A DNA stretch of 22,980 nucleotides, taken from the IMG/VR virus record IMGVR_UViG_3300044971_001126, positions 1-22,980 of that record, one strand, 5' to 3'. Below are positions 7,536 through 15,986 of this stretch, piece by piece. Numbering within the stretch: the first letter of the stretch is position 1; each line of letters begins with the position of its first letter. Origin of the DNA: a virus. A program made the position numbers and the translations under genes. The notes beneath the pieces are model-generated. The model was not told the DNA's origin. It did no database searches and saw only the letters and a list, made by a program, of their open reading frames with translations.

Positions 7536-8927
7536 TCATTGGTATAAATTCACTTTAATCCTATTTCCTACCGATGAACCTTGAAAAACAACCTTAATCC
7601 AAAGAGCAGTGACGTTTGTCAGTGCTGAAGATATTGTGTGTCTCACTGTCCATGTTAAACCACCGTCAGTTGTGCTGCTTATTCTTATGTCATTTGCAGA
7701 CTTTTCGAACTTAACCTTGGAAGGGAAAGTAAAGCCAGTTGCGGCTGTGATGTATGCGGATGATGTGCCGTAGTAGGCTGTTCCGCTTACCCAAACAAAA
7801 CTTGCCAAATAGTTATGATCGTTCCAAGTAAGATTGTCTGTTTCGATGTTATCTATTGCAACTAACACAGGACTGCCAGTCCCTCCCTCAAAGTTCGCAA
7901 TTACAGACCACGCGATATCATTTGAAAAAGCTCTATTAGATATTCCTCCAGAAATAGATGCGCCAGACGAACGTATCCCCTGTCCATCCACTGTAGCACT
8001 TATTAGCTGTGAAAATGTTACCGCTTTTTTCTCCTGTGATCGATATCCTAGAACTTCTTGAGTTTTATCAACAAGTCTTTCTGTCAGGTTCTTGAGTCCT
8101 TGATAGGTATAATGGATGTTGTCCGATTCTACAGCAATGTTAATGATCGAAATAGCGTAGGTGTCAGCATATTCCGATGCTATCTCTGTGATCTTGGTCG
8201 CGTAGGCCGCGTTGTATTCTGCGAACCCTGTTGGGATGTTTAAATGCAAAATAGGGGTTGTTGCTCCAAGTCGATTGCGCAATTTTGCAAAGTGAGCTAT
8301 TAACGCCGATTTGTAATTTGCCGCAGTCATGTTATCGCGGGCTTCGTTGATGCCCGAAGAGTTCCATACAATCCATCGTATGTTAGTAGTTCCTAGTTGT
8401 GATTCTATTGCGGCAATACGTGCTAGGAAATTAGTCCAATATCCTGTTGCATTTCCAACAGACCATTCAGCAATTCTAGAACCAGACACAGCAACCTTTG
8501 CACAGTAAACCGTGCCAGTCAAATCACCTAATCTACAGCAGTTTGCAAGTTGCAATTCTGCCCCATGTCGTCCGACAGAGGAAGCATCATTATTTGAACC
8601 AATATCCAAATCCTGAAAAACTAAACTAGAGTTGTTTAAAATCTTCAAATCTGATCTTGATAAGATTTCCCACGCTTGGGCTGAGGTGTCTAGCGGCATT
8701 CCGTGCATGTTGCTGTCCCCGTGAAAAAGAATCACGATAGGATTTGTGTTTTCTTCGGAAGTGTTGTCGCTGTACGGTAGAGAACTCCAAGCCGTCACAC
8801 CATTACCAATCTTAAACCGCCTCGGCGTCGAGTTTGTTTCAATACCAATCTCGCCGGAAGCAAGAACCGGATTAACCGAAGTCCAGTTTGCTGCCGAGTC
8901 TCTGCGTTGCTGCATCCGTTGTGTCAT
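7536..8927 (-). CDS. tail fibre/spike with Mtd-like N-terminus and SGNH esterase-like domain
   Basis: A 463-residue protein in three parts. Residues 1-52 are an Mtd-like N-terminal domain (QQRRDSAANW, NPVLASGEIG, FKIGNGVTAWSSLPY) that also occurs in two other proteins here and likely attaches the protein to the virion. Residues about 62-290 look like an SGNH/sialate O-acetylesterase domain: block I FHGDSN (nucleophile S72), Gly in AVSGSRI (G149), the WNSSGINEA segment in place of WxxGExD, and SDNIH (D269, H272). Residues about 310-463 are beta-rich, probably a jelly-roll binding domain ending IKVNLYQ. A deacetylating receptor-binding protein that edits host surface polysaccharide is inferred. 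The ATG overlaps the upstream stop as ATGA. Confidence 0.78.
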   Translation of the reverse strand: MTQRMQQRRDSAANWTSVNPVLASGEIGIETNSTPRRFKIGNGVTAWSSLPYSDNTSEENTNPIVILFHGDSNMHGMPLDTSAQAWEILSRSDLKILNNSSLVFQDLDIGSNNDASSVGRHGAELQLANCCRLGDLTGTVYCAKVAVSGSRIAEWSVGNATGYWTNFLARIAAIESQLGTTNIRWIVWNSSGINEARDNMTAANYKSALIAHFAKLRNRLGATTPILHLNIPTGFAEYNAAYATKITEIASEYADTYAISIINIAVESDNIHYTYQGLKNLTERLVDKTQEVLGYRSQEKKAVTFSQLISATVDGQGIRSSGASISGGISNRAFSNDIAWSVIANFEGGTGSPVLVAIDNIETDNLTWNDHNYLASFVWVSGTAYYGTSSAYITAATGFTFPSKVKFEKSANDIRISSTTDGGLTWTVRHTISSALTNVTALWIKVVFQGSSVGNRIKVNLYQ

Positions 8928-9235
8928 GCTGTGCCTCCGTCTATTGCGTCGTAAATACTTGAAGCATTACCACCATCAAGTGAAATGTCTATCCAACCTA
9001 TATTGATTCTTGCTTGCTGTTTTTGCCCATCGGTAAGCGTCTGAGACGTATACGCAACGCTAGATACCACCGGCGTAGAATACCCCAACGCATTCCAAGC
9101 CGTCACCCCATCCCCGACCTTCATCTGCTTCGTAGTACTGTCGTAGCCGATCTCACCGTCCGCAAGTATCGGATTAGCCGCACTCCATTGTGCGGAGCTA
9201 CCTCGTCTTGATTGAATCGTGTCTTTCACTGGCAT
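8924..9235 (-). CDS. short Mtd-N-domain virion protein
   Basis: A 103-residue protein. Residues 1-53 form the Mtd-like N-terminal domain (IQSRRGSSAQWSAANPILADG, then GYDSTTKQMKVGDGVTAWNAL). The rest is a short linker with a helix (LTDGQKQQARINIGW) and a C-terminus DGGNASSIYDAIDGGTA of a type I know from the ends of phage tail-associated proteins. It has no recognisable receptor domain, so it may be an adaptor or tip piece. ATG at 9235 with AGGT upstream. It overlaps the esterase-type fibre gene as ATGA, and both share the domain, so they may co-assemble. Confidence 0.75.
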   Translation of the reverse strand: MPVKDTIQSRRGSSAQWSAANPILADGEIGYDSTTKQMKVGDGVTAWNALGYSTPVVSSVAYTSQTLTDGQKQQARINIGWIDISLDGGNASSIYDAIDGGTA

Positions 9236-9239
9236 GTTT

Positions 9240-10844
9240 TTACCTAAATGCGTCTTTTAGTTTTGAAATTGTCGATTCAAGTGCTGCGATGCGTCGTTCA
9301 AAGTCACCAACAACTGGTTGCGGCTCTGGTGTAGGTACTGGTTCTGGTAAAACAGCACCTATTGTTTTTCGGAAGTAAACAGTTGAATTCTCGGTAGCTT
9401 GCGGATGCCATAGCCAGGCAGCATTTCCCCACGCAGCAGGTAACACCAGACGCTCCCGATCCCAAGGACTACCCGCGTGACTCATCACAGAGGGAGCAAC
9501 CCAATTGACTCGATCTAAGCTAGCCTGCCAGCTTGCATCTGTCACATGCAACACATCGCCAACATATACAGCACCCAGCATCCCACCAGGACCACCAGCG
9601 TTGATCACTTCCACTTCGATCGTGTTTGATTCTTTCCACTGGGAGAAAGGAGTCGCATAACGATTTTTCCAGTCGTCTCCCATTGCTATCTGGTTTTCGT
9701 TTACACGCAATCGAAACGAGTTATCAGCATGTATTATGATTTCGTTCATTCGTTTTCTCTCTACTCTTGTTTCGGGTGGAAAATACTCAGTAACAAAAAC
9801 CGGACTAGAATAATGGGTTCCGTCGTGAGCCACTGCGATCAACTCTACTCGGTTGGATTCGATTATGGACCCATCAGGCTTGGCAACATCAAAGTTACCT
9901 TGCAACGGGATAGTGATCGTCGCTCTTGTTTTCTCAGGGTTATCGTAAGTAATAGCCGAAACGCCTTGCGATTTAATCCAATGAAGTTGGCATAGCTTAT
10001 TTGCTTCCAGCTCGACAACAATAGTACGAATCTGTGCATTCGTCCTTCGGATAAAACCAACTACCTCATCAGTTCGTACTGTGTGCGAATCCCATATTTC
10101 TTGCGTGTCGTTTCCTTGCAAGCTGTCGCTAATAACATTGATTTTTAGCGATGGTGGAATCGTGTCGAGTGTGATAGACGCTGCTAGATTAATGTCTTCT
10201 TGTGTTGCATCGCTGGTATCGACAACGACTCTATGGGATAAAGGATCTAAATAACCAGAGTATTGATTAGACCGAAGCAAGTACGAAACAACATCACCAA
10301 CACGCTTTTTGTCAATTAGCCATCGTCGAACTTCCGGTTTGAGTGCTGATACTATTTTCCTGCATCGATCTACTTCGTTTGCTTCGCTACCTGACGAACC
10401 CTGTGTTGTTAAAACGTAAGGTTGGTTCAGTTTAAACCAGTCCAGCGAATCGTAGTCTGCGTGCTCAGGGAAAAACTGTATCACTCCAGATTTCCAAAGT
10501 TCTCGGATTAGATACCACCATATTTTTCCATTGTCTGGAATCCTTGTATTCGATCCGTAATCTTCGTCCGGCCCTTTTGCTGTAGACGAGTTGCTGATTA
10601 CGATACCATTTGCATACGATTCATTCAGGTTTATTCCCCACGCAGTTTCGTTGTTACTAGTCTGGATTGTGTTTTCAAATGCCCCTCCGTAGTTCGCGTG
10701 CCACCCATCGCGGTTTTCATACCATATTAGCGAGTCTGTGGTAGGTAGTTCGTAACAAATTTGGTTTACGTTAGTGTTGCCTAAGAATGTTGCAATTGTC
10801 CGACTCGTATACTCAGCCAAGCTGTCGTACTTTATAAATCTCAT
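9240..10844 (-). CDS. large tail-associated adhesion protein
   Basis: A 534-residue protein I do not recognise over its full length. N-terminal and middle parts are mixed alpha/beta and rich in Trp/Tyr. Residues about 385-500 contain IEVEVINAGGPGGMLGAVYVGD, SWQASLDRVNW, PWDRERLVLP, AAWLWHPQATENSTVYFRKTI, a pattern of galactose-binding-like jelly-roll domains (the 'WIW...VYFRK' signature). Then come a Pro/Glu linker (LPEPVPTPEPQPVV) and a C-terminal coiled coil (FERRIAALESTISKLKDAF) that could trimerise it. No signal peptide. The ATG at 10844 has an excellent GGAGGTG site and overlaps the upstream stop as ATGA. Position within the fibre cluster suggests a virion-surface role. Confidence 0.6.
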   Translation of the reverse strand: MRFIKYDSLAEYTSRTIATFLGNTNVNQICYELPTTDSLIWYENRDGWHANYGGAFENTIQTSNNETAWGINLNESYANGIVISNSSTAKGPDEDYGSNTRIPDNGKIWWYLIRELWKSGVIQFFPEHADYDSLDWFKLNQPYVLTTQGSSGSEANEVDRCRKIVSALKPEVRRWLIDKKRVGDVVSYLLRSNQYSGYLDPLSHRVVVDTSDATQEDINLAASITLDTIPPSLKINVISDSLQGNDTQEIWDSHTVRTDEVVGFIRRTNAQIRTIVVELEANKLCQLHWIKSQGVSAITYDNPEKTRATITIPLQGNFDVAKPDGSIIESNRVELIAVAHDGTHYSSPVFVTEYFPPETRVERKRMNEIIIHADNSFRLRVNENQIAMGDDWKNRYATPFSQWKESNTIEVEVINAGGPGGMLGAVYVGDVLHVTDASWQASLDRVNWVAPSVMSHAGSPWDRERLVLPAAWGNAAWLWHPQATENSTVYFRKTIGAVLPEPVPTPEPQPVVGDFERRIAALESTISKLKDAFR

Positions 10845-12685
10845 TCCCAAACACCTCCAACCTTAACGAACGGTGTTGCACTCTTCCAAGTGCCAGTTAC
10901 TTTCACAAATGCCATTGCATCTTTCCACTCACCAGCAACATTCAGCCGGAAGCCACCTAGAGCAACATTGCCACTCTGCAAAGTTGCAGATGCAAGCTGA
11001 ACTGATAACAAACCAGTAGCACCGTTTGCAACTGTACCAGTTGACGATACAACGCACGAGTCGAGTGCTCGGTTGACTGACGCTGTTAAGCCAGCACTGA
11101 AAGAACCAGTGGACGATAGCGTGGCATTTGCGAGTGTTCGTGTTACGCTACCTGATGCACCGGCAGCTAATGTGCCAGTTGCCGACGAAACAACGTCATC
11201 GAGTGTCCTTGTGACGCTACCACTTAGCCCAGCCGCAAGCGTTCCAGTTGCTGAGCACGTAACAGCCGCTAGTGTTGACGATACCGAACCAGTTACGGAA
11301 CCAGCCGCACCACCTGTCGAGGACAAAGTTGCGTTGTCGAGTGTACGCGTTACCGTACCTGATGCACCCGCAGCGACAGTGCCGGAAGACGATAGCGTTG
11401 CGTTTGCGACTGTGCTATTCGTGCTACCAGTTAAGCCAGCCGCAAGCGTACCAGAAGCCGACAGCGTTGCCGCTGCTAGTGTAACCGATACTGTTGCCGT
11501 TACTCCACTTCCGACCGTGCCACTAGATACTAAAGTGGCCGCATCTAACGTGCGTGTTACCGTACCTGACGCACCAGCGGCAAGCGTACCTGTTGAAGAC
11601 AAACTAACATCGGCTAGCACTGCCGACAGCGAACCAGACAACCCGGCTGCCAATGTGCCCGACGATGAAAGGGTGGCGTTGGCTAACGTGCTCGATACCG
11701 AACCAGTAGGAGCAGGAGCAGAAGATATAGCTAACTTCCTACTTGCACGCTCGAATGCTATACCGCGACGAGACGCCAACGCCACAATTTCATTGCGCGA
11801 TAAAATTCGATTATAAACTCTATAATCATCGGCTAATCCATCGAGCTGTACTGCTCCATCATCACGCCTACCGAGGCGCAAATTAGAGTTAGAACCTGTT
11901 ACGACCCCAGTTTGAATACCAAACAAATACGTACCTACGGTAGACTTACCATTGAGCCAGAAAACAGGCGGTTCGCTCAAAGAACCTGTAGAAGTAACCG
12001 CAACGTGAACCCACGAACCAGTACCGATGTTAGGCCCGTTGTACCCAACAACATTTGCATTTGCCATTACGAATTGCAGCGAACCACCAGATGCAGTACG
12101 GAAATCAAACGGGTTTTGTGACGCTCCTCCTCCAGCATGTTTACCGAAAAAATGCACTAAAGATGTGCTTCTTAGATTAACCCACACGCATAGAGTTATT
12201 AGCCCTAGTACGTTGGTATCTCCCATCGGTATATCGATGTAATCGTCGGTTGCGAAATCTAACGCTGTCTTACCATTAGACGCAACCCAATCGCTGGCAA
12301 CCTCCATGCTTGTCAGCGTGCCGTGATTGCCGTAAACAGAATGATCGAACAGTCTCCCACCAGTAGCACCCAAAGACGGTGCCCAAGCACCCACGCAACC
12401 GTCCCATAAACTTGGATACTTCGGTGTCCCACCACGACGAGGCGAATAGAAACCTGCTTTGTAACTCGGGTTGTTCGAGCTTGGGATAACAATTGCGGAT
12501 GAAGTGCTAGGTCCGGTGCCAGTTGCCGACAGGGTTGCACTACCAAGCGTCGCGGTCAGCGTACCTGTTACACCAGCTACTGGCTCGACGAGCAATTCAT
12601 CGACGTACCAGCCCGCAGGAATCAGTTCTGCTTCCCACCATGCTAACGGTTCTAGATGTCGATCAAACGCACCGATCCGCGCCAT
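10841..12685 (-). CDS. LamG-like repeat-containing tail fibre protein
   Basis: A 614-residue protein. Residues 1-40 (MARIGAFDRHLEPLAWWEAEL) are an attachment-type start. One copy of a beta repeat follows (GTLTATLGSATLSATGT). Residues about 95-310 look like a LamG/concanavalin-like domain (GAWAPSLGATGGRLFDHSVYGNHGTL, TLCVWVNLRS, GSWVHVAVT, LRLGRRDDG, GLADDYRVYNRILSRNEI), usually carbohydrate binding. Residues about 328-557 are ten 23-residue Ser/Thr/Ala/Gly repeats. The end, GEWKDAMAFVKVTGTWKSATPFVKV, repeats a 'VKVxGxWK' motif typical of phage fibre tips. The ATG at 12685 is preferred over a TTG upstream; the previous gene's stop lies one base before it. Probably a stalked lectin. Confidence 0.72.
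   Translation of the reverse strand: MARIGAFDRHLEPLAWWEAELIPAGWYVDELLVEPVAGVTGTLTATLGSATLSATGTGPSTSSAIVIPSSNNPSYKAGFYSPRRGGTPKYPSLWDGCVGAWAPSLGATGGRLFDHSVYGNHGTLTSMEVASDWVASNGKTALDFATDDYIDIPMGDTNVLGLITLCVWVNLRSTSLVHFFGKHAGGGASQNPFDFRTASGGSLQFVMANANVVGYNGPNIGTGSWVHVAVTSTGSLSEPPVFWLNGKSTVGTYLFGIQTGVVTGSNSNLRLGRRDDGAVQLDGLADDYRVYNRILSRNEIVALASRRGIAFERASRKLAISSAPAPTGSVSSTLANATLSSSGTLAAGLSGSLSAVLADVSLSSTGTLAAGASGTVTRTLDAATLVSSGTVGSGVTATVSVTLAAATLSASGTLAAGLTGSTNSTVANATLSSSGTVAAGASGTVTRTLDNATLSSTGGAAGSVTGSVSSTLAAVTCSATGTLAAGLSGSVTRTLDDVVSSATGTLAAGASGSVTRTLANATLSSTGSFSAGLTASVNRALDSCVVSSTGTVANGATGLLSVQLASATLQSGNVALGGFRLNVAGEWKDAMAFVKVTGTWKSATPFVKVGGVWE
11015..11704 (-). repeat. ten tandem copies of a 69-bp (23-residue) repeat
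   Basis: The consensus is about GSVSxTLANATLSSTGTLAAGLS, with the most constant positions at the TL, the ATLSSTGT strand and the AAG turn. Copies are diverged (for example one has SSTGGAAGSVT) and a partial eleventh runs to about 10955. A lone copy sits upstream near the N-terminus. Periodicity also opens a 247-codon antisense frame, which is not a gene. Confidence 0.88.
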
Positions 12686-12686
12686 T

Positions 12687-12884
12687 TTAGTCGCCCCCGC
12701 CTTCTTCAACAGGAGGAGGAATCAGAGACCACTCCGAATCGACGTATTGCCAACCAGGGCCAGCGTAATCGGGACACACAATAACAGTGAGATGGACCGG
12801 CGCAGTCCAAGCCTCGACCCCATCCCAAACACACACGTTAAAGACTTGACCTGATGCTGTCAGTAACGCCCAACGTGTCACCAT
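12687..12884 (-). CDS. small tail-fibre-associated protein
   Basis: A 65-residue protein with a pattern well known from phage tail regions: TRWALLTASGQVFNVCVWDG, then W.AP, a middle strand, GWQYVDSEW and a Pro-rich end. Such proteins lie next to fibre genes, where they are thought to be fibre assembly or tip components; the biochemical role is not established. The ATG at 12884 overlaps the end of the glycine-rich gene by 7 bases. The stop is one base from the start of the LamG-like gene, so the three are co-translated. Confidence 0.65.
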   Translation of the reverse strand: MVTRWALLTASGQVFNVCVWDGVEAWTAPVHLTVIVCPDYAGPGWQYVDSEWSLIPPPVEEGGGD

Positions 12885-14176
12885 GATATTATGATCCCAT
12901 AGCCGTTGCCTCCGTTGCCACCCCGGCCACCGACGCCGGGGTTCATGCCGACACCGCCACCACCACCACCGCCGCCACCTTTGCCCCCGTTGCCGCCAGC
13001 CGCGCCCGCAGTAGATGCCGTGACAGTCGTTCCGCCACCACCTCCGCCTGTGCCGCCTACGATGCCGGTAGTGTCAATGCCGTTTGCGCCTGCCGTAGGC
13101 GATGCACCGCTCGTGCCCGCTGCACCGCCAAGCCCGCCCGCCGTAGCGCCAACGCTGTTGCCTGTGCCGCCGCCTGCCGATGCATCGATGGTGGTGGGGG
13201 TGCTGCTGTGACACCCGCCAGAGCCGCCACCGCCGCCACCCCACCGGGCAGTGCTACCCGCAGTTACGAGAGGCACGGTTGCGCTGTTGCTGGACCCGCC
13301 ACCGCCACCGCCGCCTTCCCAAGCAGGGCCAAACGCAGTCGAATTGCTGCCGTTTGTTTGCTGCCCCGATGCTGCCGCAGTGCTTGCTGACCCAACGCTG
13401 ACGCCATGAGTGCCCGCCCCGGTGCCGCCGTTGGAAGTCACGGCACTGATCGCACCGCCAGTCCCCGCAGCCCCGCCATAGGCAAACAACAGCGTGTAGG
13501 TCGTAGCTCGCGCATAGGACGCAGATCCCGAAAGCGGAGCCAAGCCCGCTGCGCCAGCCGTGCCACCACCACCGCCAAGCCCGCCCAATCCGATCACGAC
13601 AGCCAATTTTTCAGGCAGGGAATCGGTCGGAAAAACCTGACTGGCGCACAACCCCCCGCCGCCGCCCGATCCACCTTTAGCGACAACGGCAGTTGCCAGA
13701 GACGCGCCGCCTCCGCCGCCGCCTCCACCGCCCCACAGCCGGATAAGGGTCAGCCCGGTGCGAGGACCGGTCGGCTTGGTCCACGTTCCACCCGGGGCAT
13801 TAAAAGTCTGAATGTCTGCCGAAGGGAACGGAGATGACACCTTCCACCCGCTTGCTTCGTCGAAAATCAATCCTGACTGGGCAGGAATGCTACCGCTCCA
13901 CAAATCCGCCGTCGTTGTTCCATCCGTATGCAGCACTGTAATTGTCTGAGCCGCTGAATTGTGGTCGTTCCATACCGATAGAAACTTTACGACTCGGCTA
14001 TCGCTCCCACTAGGGCTGCCCACTACGTCAGTTGTGGTTGCCGCTGCTATGCTCGTGTTGAGCCTGTCAGGTGTAACCGTACTACCGGACAGGTCCACAT
14101 AGGAAGCGTGAACTAGGACGCTGTTCGATGAACTTGTTGTGACTCTGATTTTGTCGCTGGTTGACGTTAGGTACAT
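12878..14176 (-). CDS. glycine-rich adhesin, copy 2
   Basis: A 432-residue virion-surface protein. Residues 1-110 are a beta-sandwich type domain (MYLTSTSDKIRVTTSSSNSV, YVDLSGSTVTP, HTDGTTTADL, QSGL) common in phage structural proteins. After a hinge (IQTFNAPGGTWTKPT) comes LTLIRLWGGGGGGGGG and about 290 residues of Gly-rich sequence with short hydrophobic strands, ending GGNGYGIIISW. The Gly-rich part resembles polyglycine-sandwich adhesins such as gp38 of S16-like phages, where loops between Gly-rich helices set host range; this analogy is inferred. It is a tandem paralogue of the next gene upstream. GC rises sharply here because of GGN/GCN codons. ATG at 14176 with a weak ribosome site. 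Confidence 0.78.
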   Translation of the reverse strand: MYLTSTSDKIRVTTSSSNSVLVHASYVDLSGSTVTPDRLNTSIAAATTTDVVGSPSGSDSRVVKFLSVWNDHNSAAQTITVLHTDGTTTADLWSGSIPAQSGLIFDEASGWKVSSPFPSADIQTFNAPGGTWTKPTGPRTGLTLIRLWGGGGGGGGGASLATAVVAKGGSGGGGGLCASQVFPTDSLPEKLAVVIGLGGLGGGGGTAGAAGLAPLSGSASYARATTYTLLFAYGGAAGTGGAISAVTSNGGTGAGTHGVSVGSASTAAASGQQTNGSNSTAFGPAWEGGGGGGGSSNSATVPLVTAGSTARWGGGGGGSGGCHSSTPTTIDASAGGGTGNSVGATAGGLGGAAGTSGASPTAGANGIDTTGIVGGTGGGGGGTTVTASTAGAAGGNGGKGGGGGGGGGVGMNPGVGGRGGNGGNGYGIIISW

Positions 14177-14182
14177 TTTTTG

Positions 14183-15493
14183 TTACCAAGAGATTACGAC
14201 ACAGTATCCAGCGCCACCAATGCCGCCAGCACCACCAAGACCCGGGTTGCTACCGCGACCACCACCACCGCCACCGCCGCCACCAAGCCCGCCCGCGCCG
14301 CCCGCTGCCCCACTCGCGTTTGCCTGCACAGTCGAGCCACCACCGCCGCCGCCCGCGCCGCCCGTTGTGCCGTTGGTGGCCCCGCCCGCATCGCCGGGCA
14401 GAGGTGCCGGGCCGCTCGTGCCCGCTGAGACGCCCGCCGCGCCCCCGCCGCCAACAGACGAGCTAAAACCGCCGCCGGTCGTCGGGCTGGTTGCCGCAGG
14501 AACTGCGCTTGTTCCACCGCCCGAGCCGCCGCCACCGCCGCCAAAAAGCGACCCGCCGCCAGAGGTTGAAGCGGCAGCATTTGTCGAGCCGCCACCGCCG
14601 CCCCCGCCGAAGTGACCGTAATAACTATTACCCGCGCCAACCGCCCCCGTGATGCCTTGAATGTCAAAACCCGGCCCGGACGAAATTGGCTGCCCCCCGT
14701 TGCCGCCCACCGCTGCGGTGGCTGTTTGACCGGCAGAGTGCCCGCCGCCACCACCCCCGCCGCCAGTTGCAAGCGCAGAGTTTTGCCCGCCTCTTCCGCC
14801 GCCGCCGCCATAGCCGGTCAGCAGTGAGCCGAATGTCGTGTTGCCGCCGACGCCACCATCGCCACCCGATCCACCAGCCGCTGCACCCGTGCCCGCCGAG
14901 CCGCCTGCACCGATGGTCACCGATACGTCATTGGCAAGGTCCGAGGCCAAGAAAATCCGCTCGACAAAGCAACCACCGCCGCCTCCCCCGCCACCTTTGG
15001 TAACGGTCGCAGTTGCCAGAGACGAACCCCCACCGCCACCGCCACCTGCACCCCAGACGCGAACCATAACAACGCCCGGGTTGAAGCTGGTCGGCTTGTT
15101 CCATGTGCCACTTGCGGAAAAGGTTTGAATGTTTGTCGGTCTAGAATTGCCGATTACAGTCCAGCCTTGCCCATCGACGTAGGTCAATCCTGATTGGCTT
15201 GGCAGACTGACGACGTAAATATCGACGACTGTCGTCCCGTCAGTGTGTTGCACTGTAACCGAATTGGCTGAACTGCTAGAGTCGTTCCAAATGGAGACGT
15301 ACTTTATTTTTCGTTGCGTGCTACTCGCAGGACTTGCGACTATATCGGTCGTCGTAGCTGTGCTGATAGAACTGTTAAGCCGTCCCGGTGTAACCGTACT
15401 ACCAGAGAGGTCCACGTAGCTAGCTTGCACGCGAACATCACCAGCCACGGAAGTGACCAATCGGATTTTATCGCTGGTGGATGTCAGCAGCAT
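14183..15493 (-). CDS. glycine-rich adhesin, copy 1
   Basis: A 436-residue protein with the same plan as its downstream neighbour: N-terminal domain (LLTSTSDKIRLVTSVAGDV, YVDLSGSTVTPGRLNSSI, QHTDGTTVVD), hinge IQTFSASGTWNKPT, then VVMVRVWGAGGGGGGG and a long Gly-rich part with embedded variable loops (for example GPGFDIQGITGAVGAGNSYYG), ending GGAGYCVVISW. The two copies agree closely in the first 190 residues and at the last ten, but differ in the loops, as expected of receptor-binding surfaces. ATG at 15493, one base after the previous stop. Six bases separate it from copy 2. Confidence 0.78.
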   Translation of the reverse strand: MLLTSTSDKIRLVTSVAGDVRVQASYVDLSGSTVTPGRLNSSISTATTTDIVASPASSTQRKIKYVSIWNDSSSSANSVTVQHTDGTTVVDIYVVSLPSQSGLTYVDGQGWTVIGNSRPTNIQTFSASGTWNKPTSFNPGVVMVRVWGAGGGGGGGSSLATATVTKGGGGGGGGCFVERIFLASDLANDVSVTIGAGGSAGTGAAAGGSGGDGGVGGNTTFGSLLTGYGGGGGRGGQNSALATGGGGGGGGHSAGQTATAAVGGNGGQPISSGPGFDIQGITGAVGAGNSYYGHFGGGGGGGSTNAAASTSGGGSLFGGGGGGSGGGTSAVPAATSPTTGGGFSSSVGGGGAAGVSAGTSGPAPLPGDAGGATNGTTGGAGGGGGGSTVQANASGAAGGAGGLGGGGGGGGGRGSNPGLGGAGGIGGAGYCVVISW

Positions 15494-15494
15494 G

Positions 15495-15986
15495 TTATTG
15501 AGCCTCTGGTGGCATTGGAGTTACGATGACTCTAGAAGCGTTCGCGGTGTTCTCTAAGTTGTCACCTGCCGAAGCGTTCCAGACACCGATGGAATAGTAT
15601 CGACTAGTGATTGGTACGTTCTGAAACCGTGCGACTATATCCGTGGCTGTCGATGTCGTGTCTACAATCACAGCACCGATGAGTATTCCGTTGCGTCTCT
15701 TGTCCGCTGTTAGTGCAGCGTCTGACGTGCCTAGTGTTCCGTCCATGTAGGTTCCATCGGACTGGAACAAATACAACTCGACAGCTTCACCAAGTGCTGG
15801 TGCTGTTTCAAACTGAAAGACTCCAATCACTTCATGCGGTTCTGCTTGGCTACCTGAACCTCGATCATAACGAGCCGACACGCGACCAGCACCAAAGCCT
15901 AGGTTGTTCAGCGTGATAACCACATCACCACCGCTATCGCGAAAGACGACTGGAGTCTCGACCGCTCTATAAACTTTACTGGGCAT
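15495..15986 (-). CDS. phage structural protein
   Basis: A 163-residue, beta-rich protein. Segments such as GAGRVSARYDRGSG, FQFETAPALGEAVELYLFQSDG and YSIGVWNASAGDNLENTANAS match a group of virion proteins that I know from the fibre region of phages, where they probably form part of the tail tip or fibre base; no enzyme motif is present. The ATG at 15986 has an outstanding AGGAGAGG site and lies 11 bases inside the previous gene. The stop is one base from the start of the first glycine-rich adhesin. Confidence 0.65.
   Translation of the reverse strand: MPSKVYRAVETPVVFRDSGGDVVITLNNLGFGAGRVSARYDRGSGSQAEPHEVIGVFQFETAPALGEAVELYLFQSDGTYMDGTLGTSDAALTADKRRNGILIGAVIVDTTSTATDIVARFQNVPITSRYYSIGVWNASAGDNLENTANASRVIVTPMPPEAQ

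Larger units (their letters stand above)
12878..15493 (-). repeat. tandem gene duplication of the glycine-rich adhesin
   Basis: Two adjacent genes of 436 and 432 codons share start, hinge, poly-Gly opening (SLATA.V.KGG.GGGGG) and the C-terminal GYxxxISW, with divergent interior loops. The DNA is low-complexity and GC-rich, so homologous exchange between copies is likely. Confidence 0.85.

Noticed and set aside
11073-11816. 247-codon open frame on the plus strand with its own repeats
   Set aside because: It is the exact antisense of the 23-residue repeat array; the periodic Ser/Thr/Ala codons keep the opposite frame open. No ribosome site or neighbour supports it.
12906-15128. Several Pro-, Ala- and Arg-rich frames on both strands
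   Set aside because: They are shadows of the GGN/GCN codons of the glycine-rich adhesins and have no sensible start or composition.
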